Assembly: GCF_025854275.1 (NCBI RefSeq)
Contig: NZ_CP107567.1
Coordinates: 6,820,001 to 6,884,000, forward strand
Direction: 5' to 3'
Source of the DNA: Streptomyces peucetius
Lineage (GTDB): Bacteria; Actinomycetota; Actinomycetes; Streptomycetales; Streptomycetaceae
DNA: 64,000 nucleotides
Below, piece by piece: positions 9,271-17,424 of this stretch. The stretch's first letter is position 1; every line of letters starts with the position of its first letter. The notes below the pieces were generated by a model, which saw only the letters and a list, made by a program, of their open reading frames with translations, was not told where the DNA came from and did no database searches. The translations under genes were made by a program, and so were the position numbers.

Positions 9271-10964
9271 GCGAGCACCGCCGCCCGGTACGACGCGTCG
9301 TCGGCGACGAGTTCGGTGTGGTGACCGTCGGCCGTCACGAAGCCGTCGTCGAGGACCACCACCCGGTCGGTCACGGCGAGCAGCGCGGGGCTGGTCGTGA
9401 TCAGGACGGTGGTGCGGCCCTGGCGGACATCGCGCAGCCGGGCGGCGATCCGGGATTCGGTGACCGTGTCCACCGCGGTGGTCGGGTCGTGCAGGACCAG
9501 CACGGACCGGTCGGCGGCGAGCGCCCGGGCGAGGGCGACGCGCTGTCGCTGTCCGCCGGACAGCGAGCGGCCCCGTTCGGCGAGCACGGTGTCCGCCCCG
9601 TCGGGCAGCAGCCGGGCGACCTCGTCGGCCGCGGAGGCGGCGAGGGCGTCGTCGATCGCGATCGTGCCGGTGTCGGCCCCCGCGCGTACGTTGTCCAGCA
9701 GGCTGGTCTCGAAGAGGTCCGCGTCGTGGTGGGCGACCAGGACCGAGCGGCGCAGCCCGTCGGGGTCGAGCTCCGTCAGCGGTACTCCGTCGAGCTCGAT
9801 CAGGCCTTCGGCCGGGTCCACTTCCCTGGCGAGGCAGAGCAGCAGGTCGCCCGCGGCGGCCGCGTCCCGGGTGACGATGCCGGTCAGGCTGCCCGGACGG
9901 ATGTCGAGGTCCACCGCGCGCAGCGTGCCCGAGGAGACCCCGCGCAGTCTGATGTGCCCCGCGGTCCGCTCCGCCGGGACCGCCTCTCCGCCCTCCACGG
10001 CGGGGGGCGCGTCCAGCACCTCGGCGATCCGGCGCGCGGAGGCGCGGCCCTGGGCCAACTCGGCGTTGACGTAGGTGAGGAGCTGGAACGGGCCGAGGAG
10101 GAACTGCGCCAGGCCCACCGCCGCGACCAGGTCGCCGACGCTGATGGACCCGTTCATCGCGAGATACGCGCCGACGATTCCGATGACCGCGATGAAGACA
10201 CCGGTCAGAGCGAGGACCGCGCCCTCGTGGCCGGCCCGGCTGCGGGCCGCGCGCAGGGCCGCGGCGAGCGAGTCCTGGCTGGTCGTGCGGTAGCGGGCCA
10301 CGGCCGCGGACTCGGCCCCCATGCCCTTGAGCACGCGCAGACCGGAGACCAGGTCGGCGGCCACGCCGGAGGCGTGTGCGGCGCTCTCCTGCTCGGTCTC
10401 GCTGCGTCGTTCGAGGGGCCGGCTGATCCGGTGCCCGAGCCACAGCAGCGGCGGGATGCCGAGCAGGACGAGCAGCCCGAGGGGCACGGAGATCCGCAGC
10501 AGCGCCACCGCGCTGATCGTCAGTGCCGCGATCGCCGCGCAGCCGTACGCCAGGACGGTCGCCACCGAGCCCACGCGGCGCGCGTCGTTGGTGGCGATGC
10601 TCGTCAGCGCGCCCGGCAGCCGGTTCGCGTCGGCGCCGCCGCGCGGATCGAGCACACGGGCGCCGAGTTCCAGCCGGAGCCGGTGTGCGGCGTGTTCGCC
10701 CGCGCCCTCGGCGATCCGGGCGCTGGTCCGGTAACAGGTCGACAGGACGAGGAAGAGGCCCGCGAGGACCAGCAGCCACCGCAGCAGGGCCTCGGAGGAG
10801 CCGGTGGCCACTGCCGTGTCGATGGCGGCGCCGATGACCACGGGGACCAGGGCTTCACACCCTTGGTGGGTCATGCCGAGCAGGGACGCCGTGACGACCC
10901 GCCGGCGTTGTCCCCTGATCGCTCTGCGGAGGACGTGTCCCCCGGTCGGTCCTCCCGCTGGCAT
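9267..10964 (-). CDS. ABC exporter half-transporter, partner with degenerate Walker motifs
   Basis: 565 residues, membrane domain first (about 20-300), nucleotide-binding domain second. Walker A is destroyed: the segment between GSLTGI and LCLARE reads VTRDAAAAGDLLL, with no GKS/T. Walker B reads SVLVLHDPTTAVD in place of LLLDEP. The signature LSGGQRQRVALARAL is perfect and can complete the ATP site formed by the partner's Walker motifs. GGAGGG lies 6 bases before the ATG. The gene is first in a two-gene operon with a 19-bp iron box about 30 bases upstream, so expression should rise under iron limitation. A role in siderophore traffic is inferred from context. Confidence 0.86.
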   Translation of the reverse strand: MPAGGPTGGHVLRRAIRGQRRRVVTASLLGMTHQGCEALVPVVIGAAIDTAVATGSSEALLRWLLVLAGLFLVLSTCYRTSARIAEGAGEHAAHRLRLELGARVLDPRGGADANRLPGALTSIATNDARRVGSVATVLAYGCAAIAALTISAVALLRISVPLGLLVLLGIPPLLWLGHRISRPLERRSETEQESAAHASGVAADLVSGLRVLKGMGAESAAVARYRTTSQDSLAAALRAARSRAGHEGAVLALTGVFIAVIGIVGAYLAMNGSISVGDLVAAVGLAQFLLGPFQLLTYVNAELAQGRASARRIAEVLDAPPAVEGGEAVPAERTAGHIRLRGVSSGTLRAVDLDIRPGSLTGIVTRDAAAAGDLLLCLAREVDPAEGLIELDGVPLTELDPDGLRRSVLVAHHDADLFETSLLDNVRAGADTGTIAIDDALAASAADEVARLLPDGADTVLAERGRSLSGGQRQRVALARALAADRSVLVLHDPTTAVDTVTESRIAARLRDVRQGRTTVLITTSPALLAVTDRVVVLDDGFVTADGHHTELVADDASYRAAVLA

Positions 10965-10993
10965 GTGGCCCTCCGTGGAGATGTCAAAGAAAG

Positions 10994-11012
10994 TTAGGTA
11001 AGGCTACTCTAA
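10994..11012. promoter_or_regulatory. Iron box (DmdR/IdeR operator) before the ABC exporter pair
   Basis: TTAGGTAAGGCTACTCTAA matches the 19-bp DmdR1/IdeR consensus TTAGGTTAGGCTAACCTAA at 16 positions. It lies about 30 bases upstream of the first exporter gene, which reads leftwards. The regulator, loaded with iron, should repress this promoter. Confidence 0.82.
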
Positions 11013-11109
11013 GCATGCGATCCCGGTGTGTCTCCACCGCGGTGCCGCCGATGACGGGCCGCGCGCCCCTTCTTCCGCTCCGGGGCAGCGCGTTGACCAA
11101 CTATCCACG

Positions 11110-11128
11110 TTCGGTTAGGCTCACCTAA
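11110..11128. promoter_or_regulatory. Iron box before the siderophore import operon
   Basis: TTCGGTTAGGCTCACCTAA matches the 19-bp iron-box consensus at 17 positions. It lies in the same divergent gap as the box at 10994 but close to the rightward operon of two FecCD permeases, ATPase, amidohydrolase and PPTase. Two separate boxes imply that the two promoters are controlled independently by the same regulator. Confidence 0.85.
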
Positions 11129-11200
11129 GTTGCAAGCCGTGTCCGTCTGCACACAGCGGTGCCCGCGGTACATGTGAACCGCCGTCAGGGGGAGTTGTCG

Positions 11201-12268
11201 TTGCCGGTCGAAACCCAGGCGGTGCCCGAGGAACGGACCGCCGCCCCGGCCGTTCCCCGGCCCGGCCGGACCGTCACGGCTCTGCGGGGAGTGGGCCTGC
11301 TCGCGGTGCTCGGCGCCCTGGTCCTGGTCGGGCTGCTCAGTGTGTGGGTGGGCACGAGGGGTATCCCGTTCACCTCCACCTGGAGCGCGCTGTGGAACCC
11401 CGACGGGTCCGAGACCTCGATCATCATCCATGACTACCGCATCCCCAGGACGCTCCTCGGGCTGCTCGTCGGCACGGCCCTCGGTCTGTCCGGCGCGCTC
11501 ATGCAGGCCCTGACACGCAATCCGCTGGCCGAACCGGGGCTGCTGGGCATCAGTCTGGGGTCCTCCGCCGGCGTGGTCGTGGCCATCGCCTTCCTCGGGG
11601 TGGGCTCGGTCCTCGGATATGTGTGGTTCGCCTTCCTCGGTGCCGCCGTCGCGTCCGTGGTGGTCTACCTGCTGGGTTCCTCGGGGCGCAAGGTGGCCAC
11701 ACCGGACCGGCTGGTCGTCGCGGGCGCGGCGGTGACCGCGGTGCTGTACGCCTTCAACTCCGCGGTCCTGCTGCTCAACCCGAAGGCCTTCGACCAGTTC
11801 CGCTTCTGGACGGTCGGCTCCCTCTCCGGACGCTACTTCGACGTCGTGTACGTCATCCTGCCCTTCGTCGTCCTGGGCCTCCTGATCGCCCTCGGGCTCG
11901 CCCCCTCGCTCAACGCCCTTGCGCTGGGCGACCAGACGGGACGTGCCCTGGGGCTGAACGTCGGCAGGACCCGCGTACTGGGCGCCGTCGGCGTCATGCT
12001 GCTGTGCGGCGCCGCGACCGCGGCGGCGGGGCCGATCGCGTTCGTCGGACTGGTCGTACCGCACGCCGCCCGGTTCGTCGTCGGCCCCGACCAGCGGTGG
12101 GTGCTGGCGTACTCGATGCTGCTCGCACCCGTCCTGCTCATCGGCGCGGACGTCCTCGGCCGGGTGATCGGCGCGCCGGGTGAGGTCCAGGTCGGCATCA
12201 TCACCGCGTTCATCGGCGCACCGCTGTTCCTCGCGCTGTGCCGCCGTCGAAAGCTGGTCATGCTGTGA
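11201..12268 (+). CDS. Ferric-siderophore ABC transporter permease, first subunit (FecCD)
   Basis: About 355 residues. The frame is open from a GTG at 11159, but a strong GGGGGAG sits 6 bases before TTG 11201, which I take as the start (GTG 11174 is another choice). The protein is a FecCD permease with ten or so membrane helices and the typical LMQALTRNPLAEPGLLGIS and GPIAFVGLVVPHAARF segments. The iron box just upstream shows iron control, unlike the riboswitch-controlled permease at 5421. It overlaps the second permease (GTGA). No binding protein is encoded in this operon, so that partner must be elsewhere. Confidence 0.9.
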   Translation: MPVETQAVPEERTAAPAVPRPGRTVTALRGVGLLAVLGALVLVGLLSVWVGTRGIPFTSTWSALWNPDGSETSIIIHDYRIPRTLLGLLVGTALGLSGALMQALTRNPLAEPGLLGISLGSSAGVVVAIAFLGVGSVLGYVWFAFLGAAVASVVVYLLGSSGRKVATPDRLVVAGAAVTAVLYAFNSAVLLLNPKAFDQFRFWTVGSLSGRYFDVVYVILPFVVLGLLIALGLAPSLNALALGDQTGRALGLNVGRTRVLGAVGVMLLCGAATAAAGPIAFVGLVVPHAARFVVGPDQRWVLAYSMLLAPVLLIGADVLGRVIGAPGEVQVGIITAFIGAPLFLALCRRRKLVML

Positions 12269-13392
12269 GTGCCGTACGGGAGGCCGACGCCTCCGCCGCC
12301 AAGAAGGCCACGGGAAGGGACGGGGACCGGGGGGCCACCCGGCTTCCGCGCGTCGTGAGCGGCACGGTCCTGCGCACCCGGGTGGGCGGGCTGTCCGTAC
12401 GCGTCCAGGGACGCGTCCTGGCCGCGACGGCCGTGATGCTCGCCGCGCTCACCGCCGTCGTCCTCGTCACCCTCACCACCGGCGACTTCGAGCTGACCGT
12501 CGGCGAAGTCGTCCAGGCCCTGGTGGGCAACGGCTCCGGCGCCGCCGACTTCATCGTCAACACCCTGCGCATGCCCCGGCTGCTGACCGCGCTGTGCGTG
12601 GGTGCGGCCCTCGCCGTCAGCGGGGCGATCCTCACGAGCCTGACGGGCAACCCCCTGGGCAGCCCGGACATCATCGGCTTCACCAACGGCTCGGCCGTCG
12701 GGGCGCTCGTCGTCATCATCGTGCTCCACGGCAGCATGACGCAGATCGCGCTGGGCGCGCTGATCGGCGGCCTCACCACCGCCGGCGCGGTCTACCTCCT
12801 CATGCTCGGCAGAGGCCTCCAGGGCTTCCGGCTGGTCGTCATGGGCATCGGCGTGAGCGCCCTGCTGCTGGCCGTCAACTCGTACCTGATCACCCGGGCG
12901 ACCTGGCAGGAGGCGCTGGAGGCCCAGGCGTGGCTGATCGGCTCCCTCGGCAACCGGGGCTGGACGCACGCGAACGCCATCCTCATCGCCGTCGCGTTCC
13001 TGCTCCCGCCCGCCCTCTTCCTCTCCCGCCGGCTCGCCATGGTGGAGATGGGCGACACCACCGCCATGGCGCTCGGAGTCGATGTGGGGCGCACACGGAC
13101 CGTGCTGCTCCTGATCAGCGTCGCTCTGGCCGCCTTCGCCACGGCGGTCACCGGTCCCATCTGGTTCATCGCGCTGGCCGCGCCCCAACTCGCCCGGAAA
13201 CTCACCCGTTCCTCCGGCCCCATGCTGATGCCCTCCGCGCTCATGGGCGCGCTGCTCCTCGCCGCGAGCGACCTCGCGGCGCAGCGCGTCTTCGCGCCCG
13301 CGCTGCTCCCGGTGGGCACGGCGACCGGCACCCTCGGCGGGCTGTACCTCATCTGGCTGCTGATCACCGAGTCGCGAAAGAGCCGCGCATGA
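12265..13392 (+). CDS. Ferric-siderophore ABC transporter permease, second subunit (FecCD)
   Basis: 375 residues, starting at the GTG that overlaps the previous stop codon. A hydrophilic N-terminus of about 50 residues precedes the FecCD core, with LRMPRLLTALCVGAALAVSG, LTSLTGNPLGSPDIIGFTNG and GPIWFIALAAPQLARKL. It is the FepG/FhuB-like partner that forms a heterodimeric channel with the upstream permease. The late segment reads GPIWFIALAAPQLAR, a known variation of the usual GPIGFVGL. The gene overlaps the ATPase gene (ATGA). Confidence 0.9.
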   Translation: MSAVREADASAAKKATGRDGDRGATRLPRVVSGTVLRTRVGGLSVRVQGRVLAATAVMLAALTAVVLVTLTTGDFELTVGEVVQALVGNGSGAADFIVNTLRMPRLLTALCVGAALAVSGAILTSLTGNPLGSPDIIGFTNGSAVGALVVIIVLHGSMTQIALGALIGGLTTAGAVYLLMLGRGLQGFRLVVMGIGVSALLLAVNSYLITRATWQEALEAQAWLIGSLGNRGWTHANAILIAVAFLLPPALFLSRRLAMVEMGDTTAMALGVDVGRTRTVLLLISVALAAFATAVTGPIWFIALAAPQLARKLTRSSGPMLMPSALMGALLLAASDLAAQRVFAPALLPVGTATGTLGGLYLIWLLITESRKSRA

Positions 13393-14300
13393 CTGGAACC
13401 ACCGAGACGACCGAGACGACCGGTACGGCGGGCGCCAACCGCCCCGCCCCGCGCCTTCGCGCCGACGACCTGACGCTCTCCTACGACCAGCGGACGGTCG
13501 CCACCCACCTCGGCGTCGACATCCCCGACCACTCCTTCACCGTGATCATCGGGCCGAACGCCTGCGGCAAGTCCACTCTCCTCAAGGCGCTCGCGCGGAT
13601 GCTCAAGCCCCGCGCAGGACAGGTCTATCTCGACGGCGCGGCCATTGCCTCGTACCGCTCCCGCGAGGTCGCCCGCCGGATGGGGCTGCTCCCGCAGTCC
13701 TCGACCGCGCCCGGCGGCATCACGGCCGGCGACCTCGTGGCCCGCGGCCGCTTCCCGCACCAGGGGCTGCTCAAGCAGTGGTCCGCCGAGGACGAGGCGG
13801 CCGTCGTCGAGGCGATGCGTCAGACCGGTGTCCTGGAGCTCGCCGACCGGCCCGTCGACGACCTGTCCGGCGGCCAGCGCCAGCGGGTCTGGCTCTCCAT
13901 GGTGCTGGCTCAGCAGACGTCCATCCTGCTGCTGGACGAACCCACGACGTTCCTCGACATCGCCCACCAGGTGGAAGTCCTGGATCTCTGCGCCGAGTTG
14001 CACGCCCGCAAGGGGCACACCGTCGTCGCGGTGCTGCACGACCTCAACCAGGCGTGCCGCTACGCCACCCACCTCGTCGTCATGCGGCCCGGCGGCACGG
14101 TCGCGGCCGAGGGCGACCCGGCCACCGTCATGACCGCCGAGCTGGTCGAGGACGTGTTCGGGCTGCCCTGCCGGATCATCGACGACCCGGAGACCGGCAC
14201 GCCGCTGATGGTGCCCGCCGCGCCCAGGCGGTTCGAGCCGGAGGACGACCGGGACGGCGCCCGTGCCGCCGCGGACACCGTGATGGCCGAAACACGTTAG
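13389..14300 (+). CDS. Ferric-siderophore ABC transporter ATP-binding protein (FepC-like)
   Basis: 303 residues. It has Walker A GPNACGKSTLLKAL, signature LSGGQRQRVWLSMVLAQ, Walker B ILLLDEPTTFLDIAHQ and the switch His in AVLHDLNQACRYA. The PNACGKST and TTFLDIAHQ variants are characteristic of the siderophore-uptake subgroup (FepC/FecE/CchE). A Thr/Glu-rich stretch (TGTTETTETTGTAG) opens the protein. It is the third gene of the iron-regulated uptake operon and is followed after 15 bases by the amidohydrolase. Confidence 0.92.
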   Translation: MTGTTETTETTGTAGANRPAPRLRADDLTLSYDQRTVATHLGVDIPDHSFTVIIGPNACGKSTLLKALARMLKPRAGQVYLDGAAIASYRSREVARRMGLLPQSSTAPGGITAGDLVARGRFPHQGLLKQWSAEDEAAVVEAMRQTGVLELADRPVDDLSGGQRQRVWLSMVLAQQTSILLLDEPTTFLDIAHQVEVLDLCAELHARKGHTVVAVLHDLNQACRYATHLVVMRPGGTVAAEGDPATVMTAELVEDVFGLPCRIIDDPETGTPLMVPAAPRRFEPEDDRDGARAAADTVMAETR

Positions 14301-14315
14301 GACGGACGGTCCCTG

Positions 14316-15896
14316 ATGCTCTGCACGAGGCTGACGAACGCGAACGTCCTCACCATGGACGAGGATCACCCGGTCGCCCGTGACCTGGGCATCTGGCGGG
14401 GCCGGATCGTCGGCCTTGACGAGGCCGTGACCTCGCTGCCAGCACGCGAGGTCGTCGACCTCCAGGGCGCCACCGTGCTGCCCGGTTTCATCGACAGCCA
14501 TGTGCACCTGGCGTGGACGGGACTGAAGGCGAGCTCCCCGAGCATCAGCGGCCTCTCACGCGTCGAGGACGTCCTCGCCGCCGTGGAGGAGGCGGTCTCC
14601 CGCAGGAGCGCTCCCGGAGCGTGGGTGCACATCGGCGGATACGACCAACGGCCCCTCGGGCGGCATCTGACCGCTGCCGAGCTCGACCGGGTGAGCCACG
14701 GCCGCCGGGTGTTCCTGATGCACGACTCCGGCCACGCGTGCGTCGTCAACAGCGCCGTGCTCGAGCTGCTCCCGGCGGACGTCCCGCACGACAGCGGCCT
14801 GCTCGTGGAGAGCGCCATGGCCGCGGTACGGCGGCTGCGCCTGCCGTACTCGCAGGCGGAGCTCGCCGACGCCATCGAGTACGCCGGCCGCGCCTGCCTC
14901 GCCGAAGGCGTCACGGCCTGCGCCGAGGCCGGCATCGGTGGCGGCCTGCTGGGTCACAGCCCGGTCGAACTCGGCGCCTACCAGCTCCTGAGGGATCAGG
15001 GCAGGCTGCCCCTGCGGATCCAGCTCATGCCGGGCGCCGACACCCTGCGGCCGCTGGGGGCGCACCGGGACGACGGCATCCCGCGCGCCCTCGATCTGGG
15101 CCTGCGCACCGGGTTCGGCGACGACTGGCTGTCCGTCGGCGCGCTGAAGATCTACACCGACGGCGGCATGATGGCCCGTACGGCCGCGCTCACGGAGCCG
15201 TACGAGGGCCTGGAGCACACCGGGCAGCTCCAGGACGACCCGGACCGCCTCACCGGCCTCGTCGTCGACGGGCACCTCGCCGGGTGGCAGCTCGCCGTCC
15301 ACGCCATCGGCGACCGCGCCGCGGACCTCGCGCTGGACGCCCTGGAACAGGCGCAGAAGCTGCGGCCGCGCCCGGACGCGCGGCACCGCGTCGAGCACGC
15401 CGGGCTGATCCGCCCCGACCAGCTCCCCCGCTTCGCCCGGCTCGGCGTCAGCGCGGTGATCCAGCCCAACTTCCTTCGCTACTTCGGCGACGACTACGCG
15501 ACGGTCATGGGGGAGCGACGGGCCCCGTGGATGTACCGGGGCAAGGGGTTCCTCGACCACGGCGTCACGGTCGTCGGCAGCTCCGACCGGCCCGTCACCG
15601 ACGGATCGCCACTGCGGGCCGTCCAGTTCATGGTCGAACGCGCCTCCACCTCGGGGCGGTCGATCGGACCGGACGAGGCCGTCTCCGTCGACGAGGCGCT
15701 GCGCGCCTACACCGTCGCCGGCGCGTACGCCTGCCGGTGGGACGACAGCGCCGGCAGCCTCACGCCCGGCAAGCGGGCCGACCTGGTGGTGCTCGGCGAC
15801 GACCCGCGGCGCGTCGATCCCTCTCGGATCGGGGACATCGAGGTCGTGACGACGTTCGTGGACGGCAGGGACACGAAGAAGGAGCCCCAGCCGTGA
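14316..15896 (+). CDS. YtcJ-like amidohydrolase (Amidohydro_3 family)
   Basis: 526 residues. Metal-ligand and family motifs are all visible: LPGFIDSHVHLAW near residue 60, a central ALKIYTDGGMMARTAAL, VHAIGDRAADLALDAL, RHRVEHAGLI and SSDRPVTDGSPLRAV. The C-terminus returns to the small beta domain (LTPGKRADLVVLGDDP). Members hydrolyse amide or formamide bonds; the substrate here is unknown. It lies inside the iron-regulated uptake operon, between the ATPase and the PPTase, with a 4-bp overlap to the latter. A role in releasing iron from an imported peptide siderophore, or in trimming a precursor, is inference from position only. Confidence 0.88.
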   Translation: MLCTRLTNANVLTMDEDHPVARDLGIWRGRIVGLDEAVTSLPAREVVDLQGATVLPGFIDSHVHLAWTGLKASSPSISGLSRVEDVLAAVEEAVSRRSAPGAWVHIGGYDQRPLGRHLTAAELDRVSHGRRVFLMHDSGHACVVNSAVLELLPADVPHDSGLLVESAMAAVRRLRLPYSQAELADAIEYAGRACLAEGVTACAEAGIGGGLLGHSPVELGAYQLLRDQGRLPLRIQLMPGADTLRPLGAHRDDGIPRALDLGLRTGFGDDWLSVGALKIYTDGGMMARTAALTEPYEGLEHTGQLQDDPDRLTGLVVDGHLAGWQLAVHAIGDRAADLALDALEQAQKLRPRPDARHRVEHAGLIRPDQLPRFARLGVSAVIQPNFLRYFGDDYATVMGERRAPWMYRGKGFLDHGVTVVGSSDRPVTDGSPLRAVQFMVERASTSGRSIGPDEAVSVDEALRAYTVAGAYACRWDDSAGSLTPGKRADLVVLGDDPRRVDPSRIGDIEVVTTFVDGRDTKKEPQP

Positions 15897-16687
15897 CCAT
15901 GCGAGCGGACGGCGTCGAACAGCGGGCGACCCCGGGGGCGCCGGAGTGCGACCACCGGCCGGGGCCCGTGCCGGCGGGGCCGTCCCCGGCCGTTCTGGGC
16001 GGGGACTCCTCCCTGCCGGCGCCGTGGACGCCCGGCTCAGGACCGCGGCTGTGGATCGTCCGGGTGAGCGAGTACCAGGACCGCGCCGCGGCGCGGGAAG
16101 CGGTGCTGGACGAGGAGGAACTGGCCCGGTGCCGGGGCTTCGTCCGGGCAGCCGACCGCGATCGGTACCGCGTCGGGCATGTGGCGCTCCGGTTGCTTCT
16201 CGGCGCTTACCTGGGTCTGGACCCGGCGGCCGTACGCCTGATCCGGGAGCCGTGTCCCGGCTGCGGTGAGCCGCACGGCCGCCCGGCGGTGGCCACCGCG
16301 TCGCCGCACTTCTCCCTCTCCCACGCCGAGGACGCGGTTCTCCTGGCCTTCGCGGAGGCCCCGGTCGGCGTCGACATCGAGGCGGTGCCCGAGGCCGGGA
16401 CCGCGGCGGAGGTCGGGGAGCTGCTCCACCGGGCCGAGCGCGCGGAGTTGGCGGCCCTCGCCCCCTCCGCACGTCCGGCCGCGGTGGGCCGTTGCTGGGC
16501 CCGCAAGGAGGCGTATCTCAAGGGCGTCGGCATCGGCCTGGGTGAGGACCCCTCGGTCACGTACGTGGGGACGGGGGCCGCGCCGGGGTCCGTCCCCGGC
16601 TGGACGATCACCGATGTGCCCGCCTTCCCGGGTTACGCGGCCGCCTGCGCGGTCCGTACCGGGAGCAGCGACGCCGGCGCCGGGTGA
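15893..16687 (+). CDS. 4'-phosphopantetheinyl transferase (Sfp/EntD superfamily)
   Basis: 264 residues with GTG start; GGAG lies 8 bases upstream, and an ATG six bases inside is an alternative. The signature pair of the superfamily is present: PVGVDIEAV (Mg-binding Asp and Glu) and RCWARKEAYLKGVGIGL. ASPHFSLSHAED holds the conserved Ser-His segment. The enzyme transfers the phosphopantetheine arm of CoA to carrier-protein serines. It would activate the NRPS carrier domains of this locus. It is the last gene of the iron-regulated uptake operon, so synthetase activation and siderophore import may be co-regulated. Confidence 0.93.
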   Translation: MTMRADGVEQRATPGAPECDHRPGPVPAGPSPAVLGGDSSLPAPWTPGSGPRLWIVRVSEYQDRAAAREAVLDEEELARCRGFVRAADRDRYRVGHVALRLLLGAYLGLDPAAVRLIREPCPGCGEPHGRPAVATASPHFSLSHAEDAVLLAFAEAPVGVDIEAVPEAGTAAEVGELLHRAERAELAALAPSARPAAVGRCWARKEAYLKGVGIGLGEDPSVTYVGTGAAPGSVPGWTITDVPAFPGYAAACAVRTGSSDAGAG

Positions 16688-16703
16688 GGCTTGGTCAAAT
16701 CAC

Positions 16704-16722
16704 TTAGGTGAGGCTAACCTCA
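16704..16722. promoter_or_regulatory. Iron box before the GNAT acetyltransferase
   Basis: TTAGGTGAGGCTAACCTCA matches the 19-bp iron-box consensus at 17 positions. It begins 17 bases after the PPTase stop and lies about 75 bases before the acetyltransferase start. It gives that gene its own iron-responsive promoter, separate from the preceding operon. Confidence 0.86.
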
Positions 16723-16795
16723 ACTCGACTGTTTCACCGGAGTCACGTGGCGATCCAGCCCCTTTTCCGCACGGTGGAACCGAGGAAGGAACGCC

Positions 16796-17326
16796 TTGAC
16801 CACGGCCACCCTGCGCCCTGCCGCACCGCTGTCCCACGCGCCGCACCCGCCCTGCCTCTCCCCGGTCTCCGTGCGCCCGGCGCGTCCCGGGGACGCCGCC
16901 GCCCTCGCCGCCCTCTCCGAGCCGTTCGTCCGCTCGGGGGCACTGCGCGAGCGGCCCTTCGGTGTGTACGCCGCCCATGCGGCCGACTTCCTCGTCGCCG
17001 AGGCGTCCGACGGCACCCTCCAGGGATGCCTCGCGCTGCGCCTCCACCCCGCAGCAGGTCAGCGGCACGGCTCGGTCGGCGTCCTCTACAACTTCTGCGT
17101 CGCCGGCCACCGGCAGGGAAGCGGCCTGGGCGCACGGCTCCTCGGGGCAGCGCTGGCCAGGGCACGGACTCAGTCGCTCGGGGCGCTGTTCACGGCGACG
17201 ACCGGGAGCGGGCGTCTCTTCCTCCGCCACGGCTTCACCCCCGCCCCCGTGAGCCTGGCCCCGGCGGCCTGGGCCCGGGCGCTGGATCCCCGGCGAGGCG
17301 CGCGGGTCCTCGCCCGCGGAGTCTGA
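16796..17326 (+). CDS. GNAT acetyltransferase, probable N-acetylglutamate synthase
   Basis: 176 residues with TTG start; AGGAAGGA lies 4 bases upstream. It is a single GNAT domain: opening SVRPARPGDAAALAAL, acetyl-CoA loop VAGHRQGSGLGARLL and a late TGSGRLFLRHGF. Size and layout fit the short actinobacterial ArgA-type N-acetylglutamate synthases. The neighbours strengthen this, because argC, argJ, argB and argD converge on it. With them it would complete the acetylated route from glutamate to ornithine. It is preceded by its own iron box and followed by a strong bidirectional terminator. Another small-molecule N-acetyltransferase, for example one acting on a siderophore, cannot be excluded. 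Confidence 0.72.
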   Translation: MTTATLRPAAPLSHAPHPPCLSPVSVRPARPGDAAALAALSEPFVRSGALRERPFGVYAAHAADFLVAEASDGTLQGCLALRLHPAAGQRHGSVGVLYNFCVAGHRQGSGLGARLLGAALARARTQSLGALFTATTGSGRLFLRHGFTPAPVSLAPAAWARALDPRRGARVLARGV

Positions 17327-17360
17327 CCGCCGGAGCGCCGGACCGCCGTCCCAGACAGCG

Positions 17361-17405
17361 AGAGGGCGGGTTCCTGGGCCGAACCGGCCCGGGAACCCGC
17401 CCTCT
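17361..17405. terminator. Strong bidirectional terminator
   Basis: AGAGGGCGGGTTCC at 17361 pairs perfectly with GGAACCCGCCCTCT ending at 17405, with a further GGGCC/GGCCC inside the 17-base loop. It sits between the GNAT gene and the convergent argD stop, and can end transcripts from both sides. Confidence 0.88.
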
Positions 17406-17424
17406 TGACGCCGTCGTACGGACG

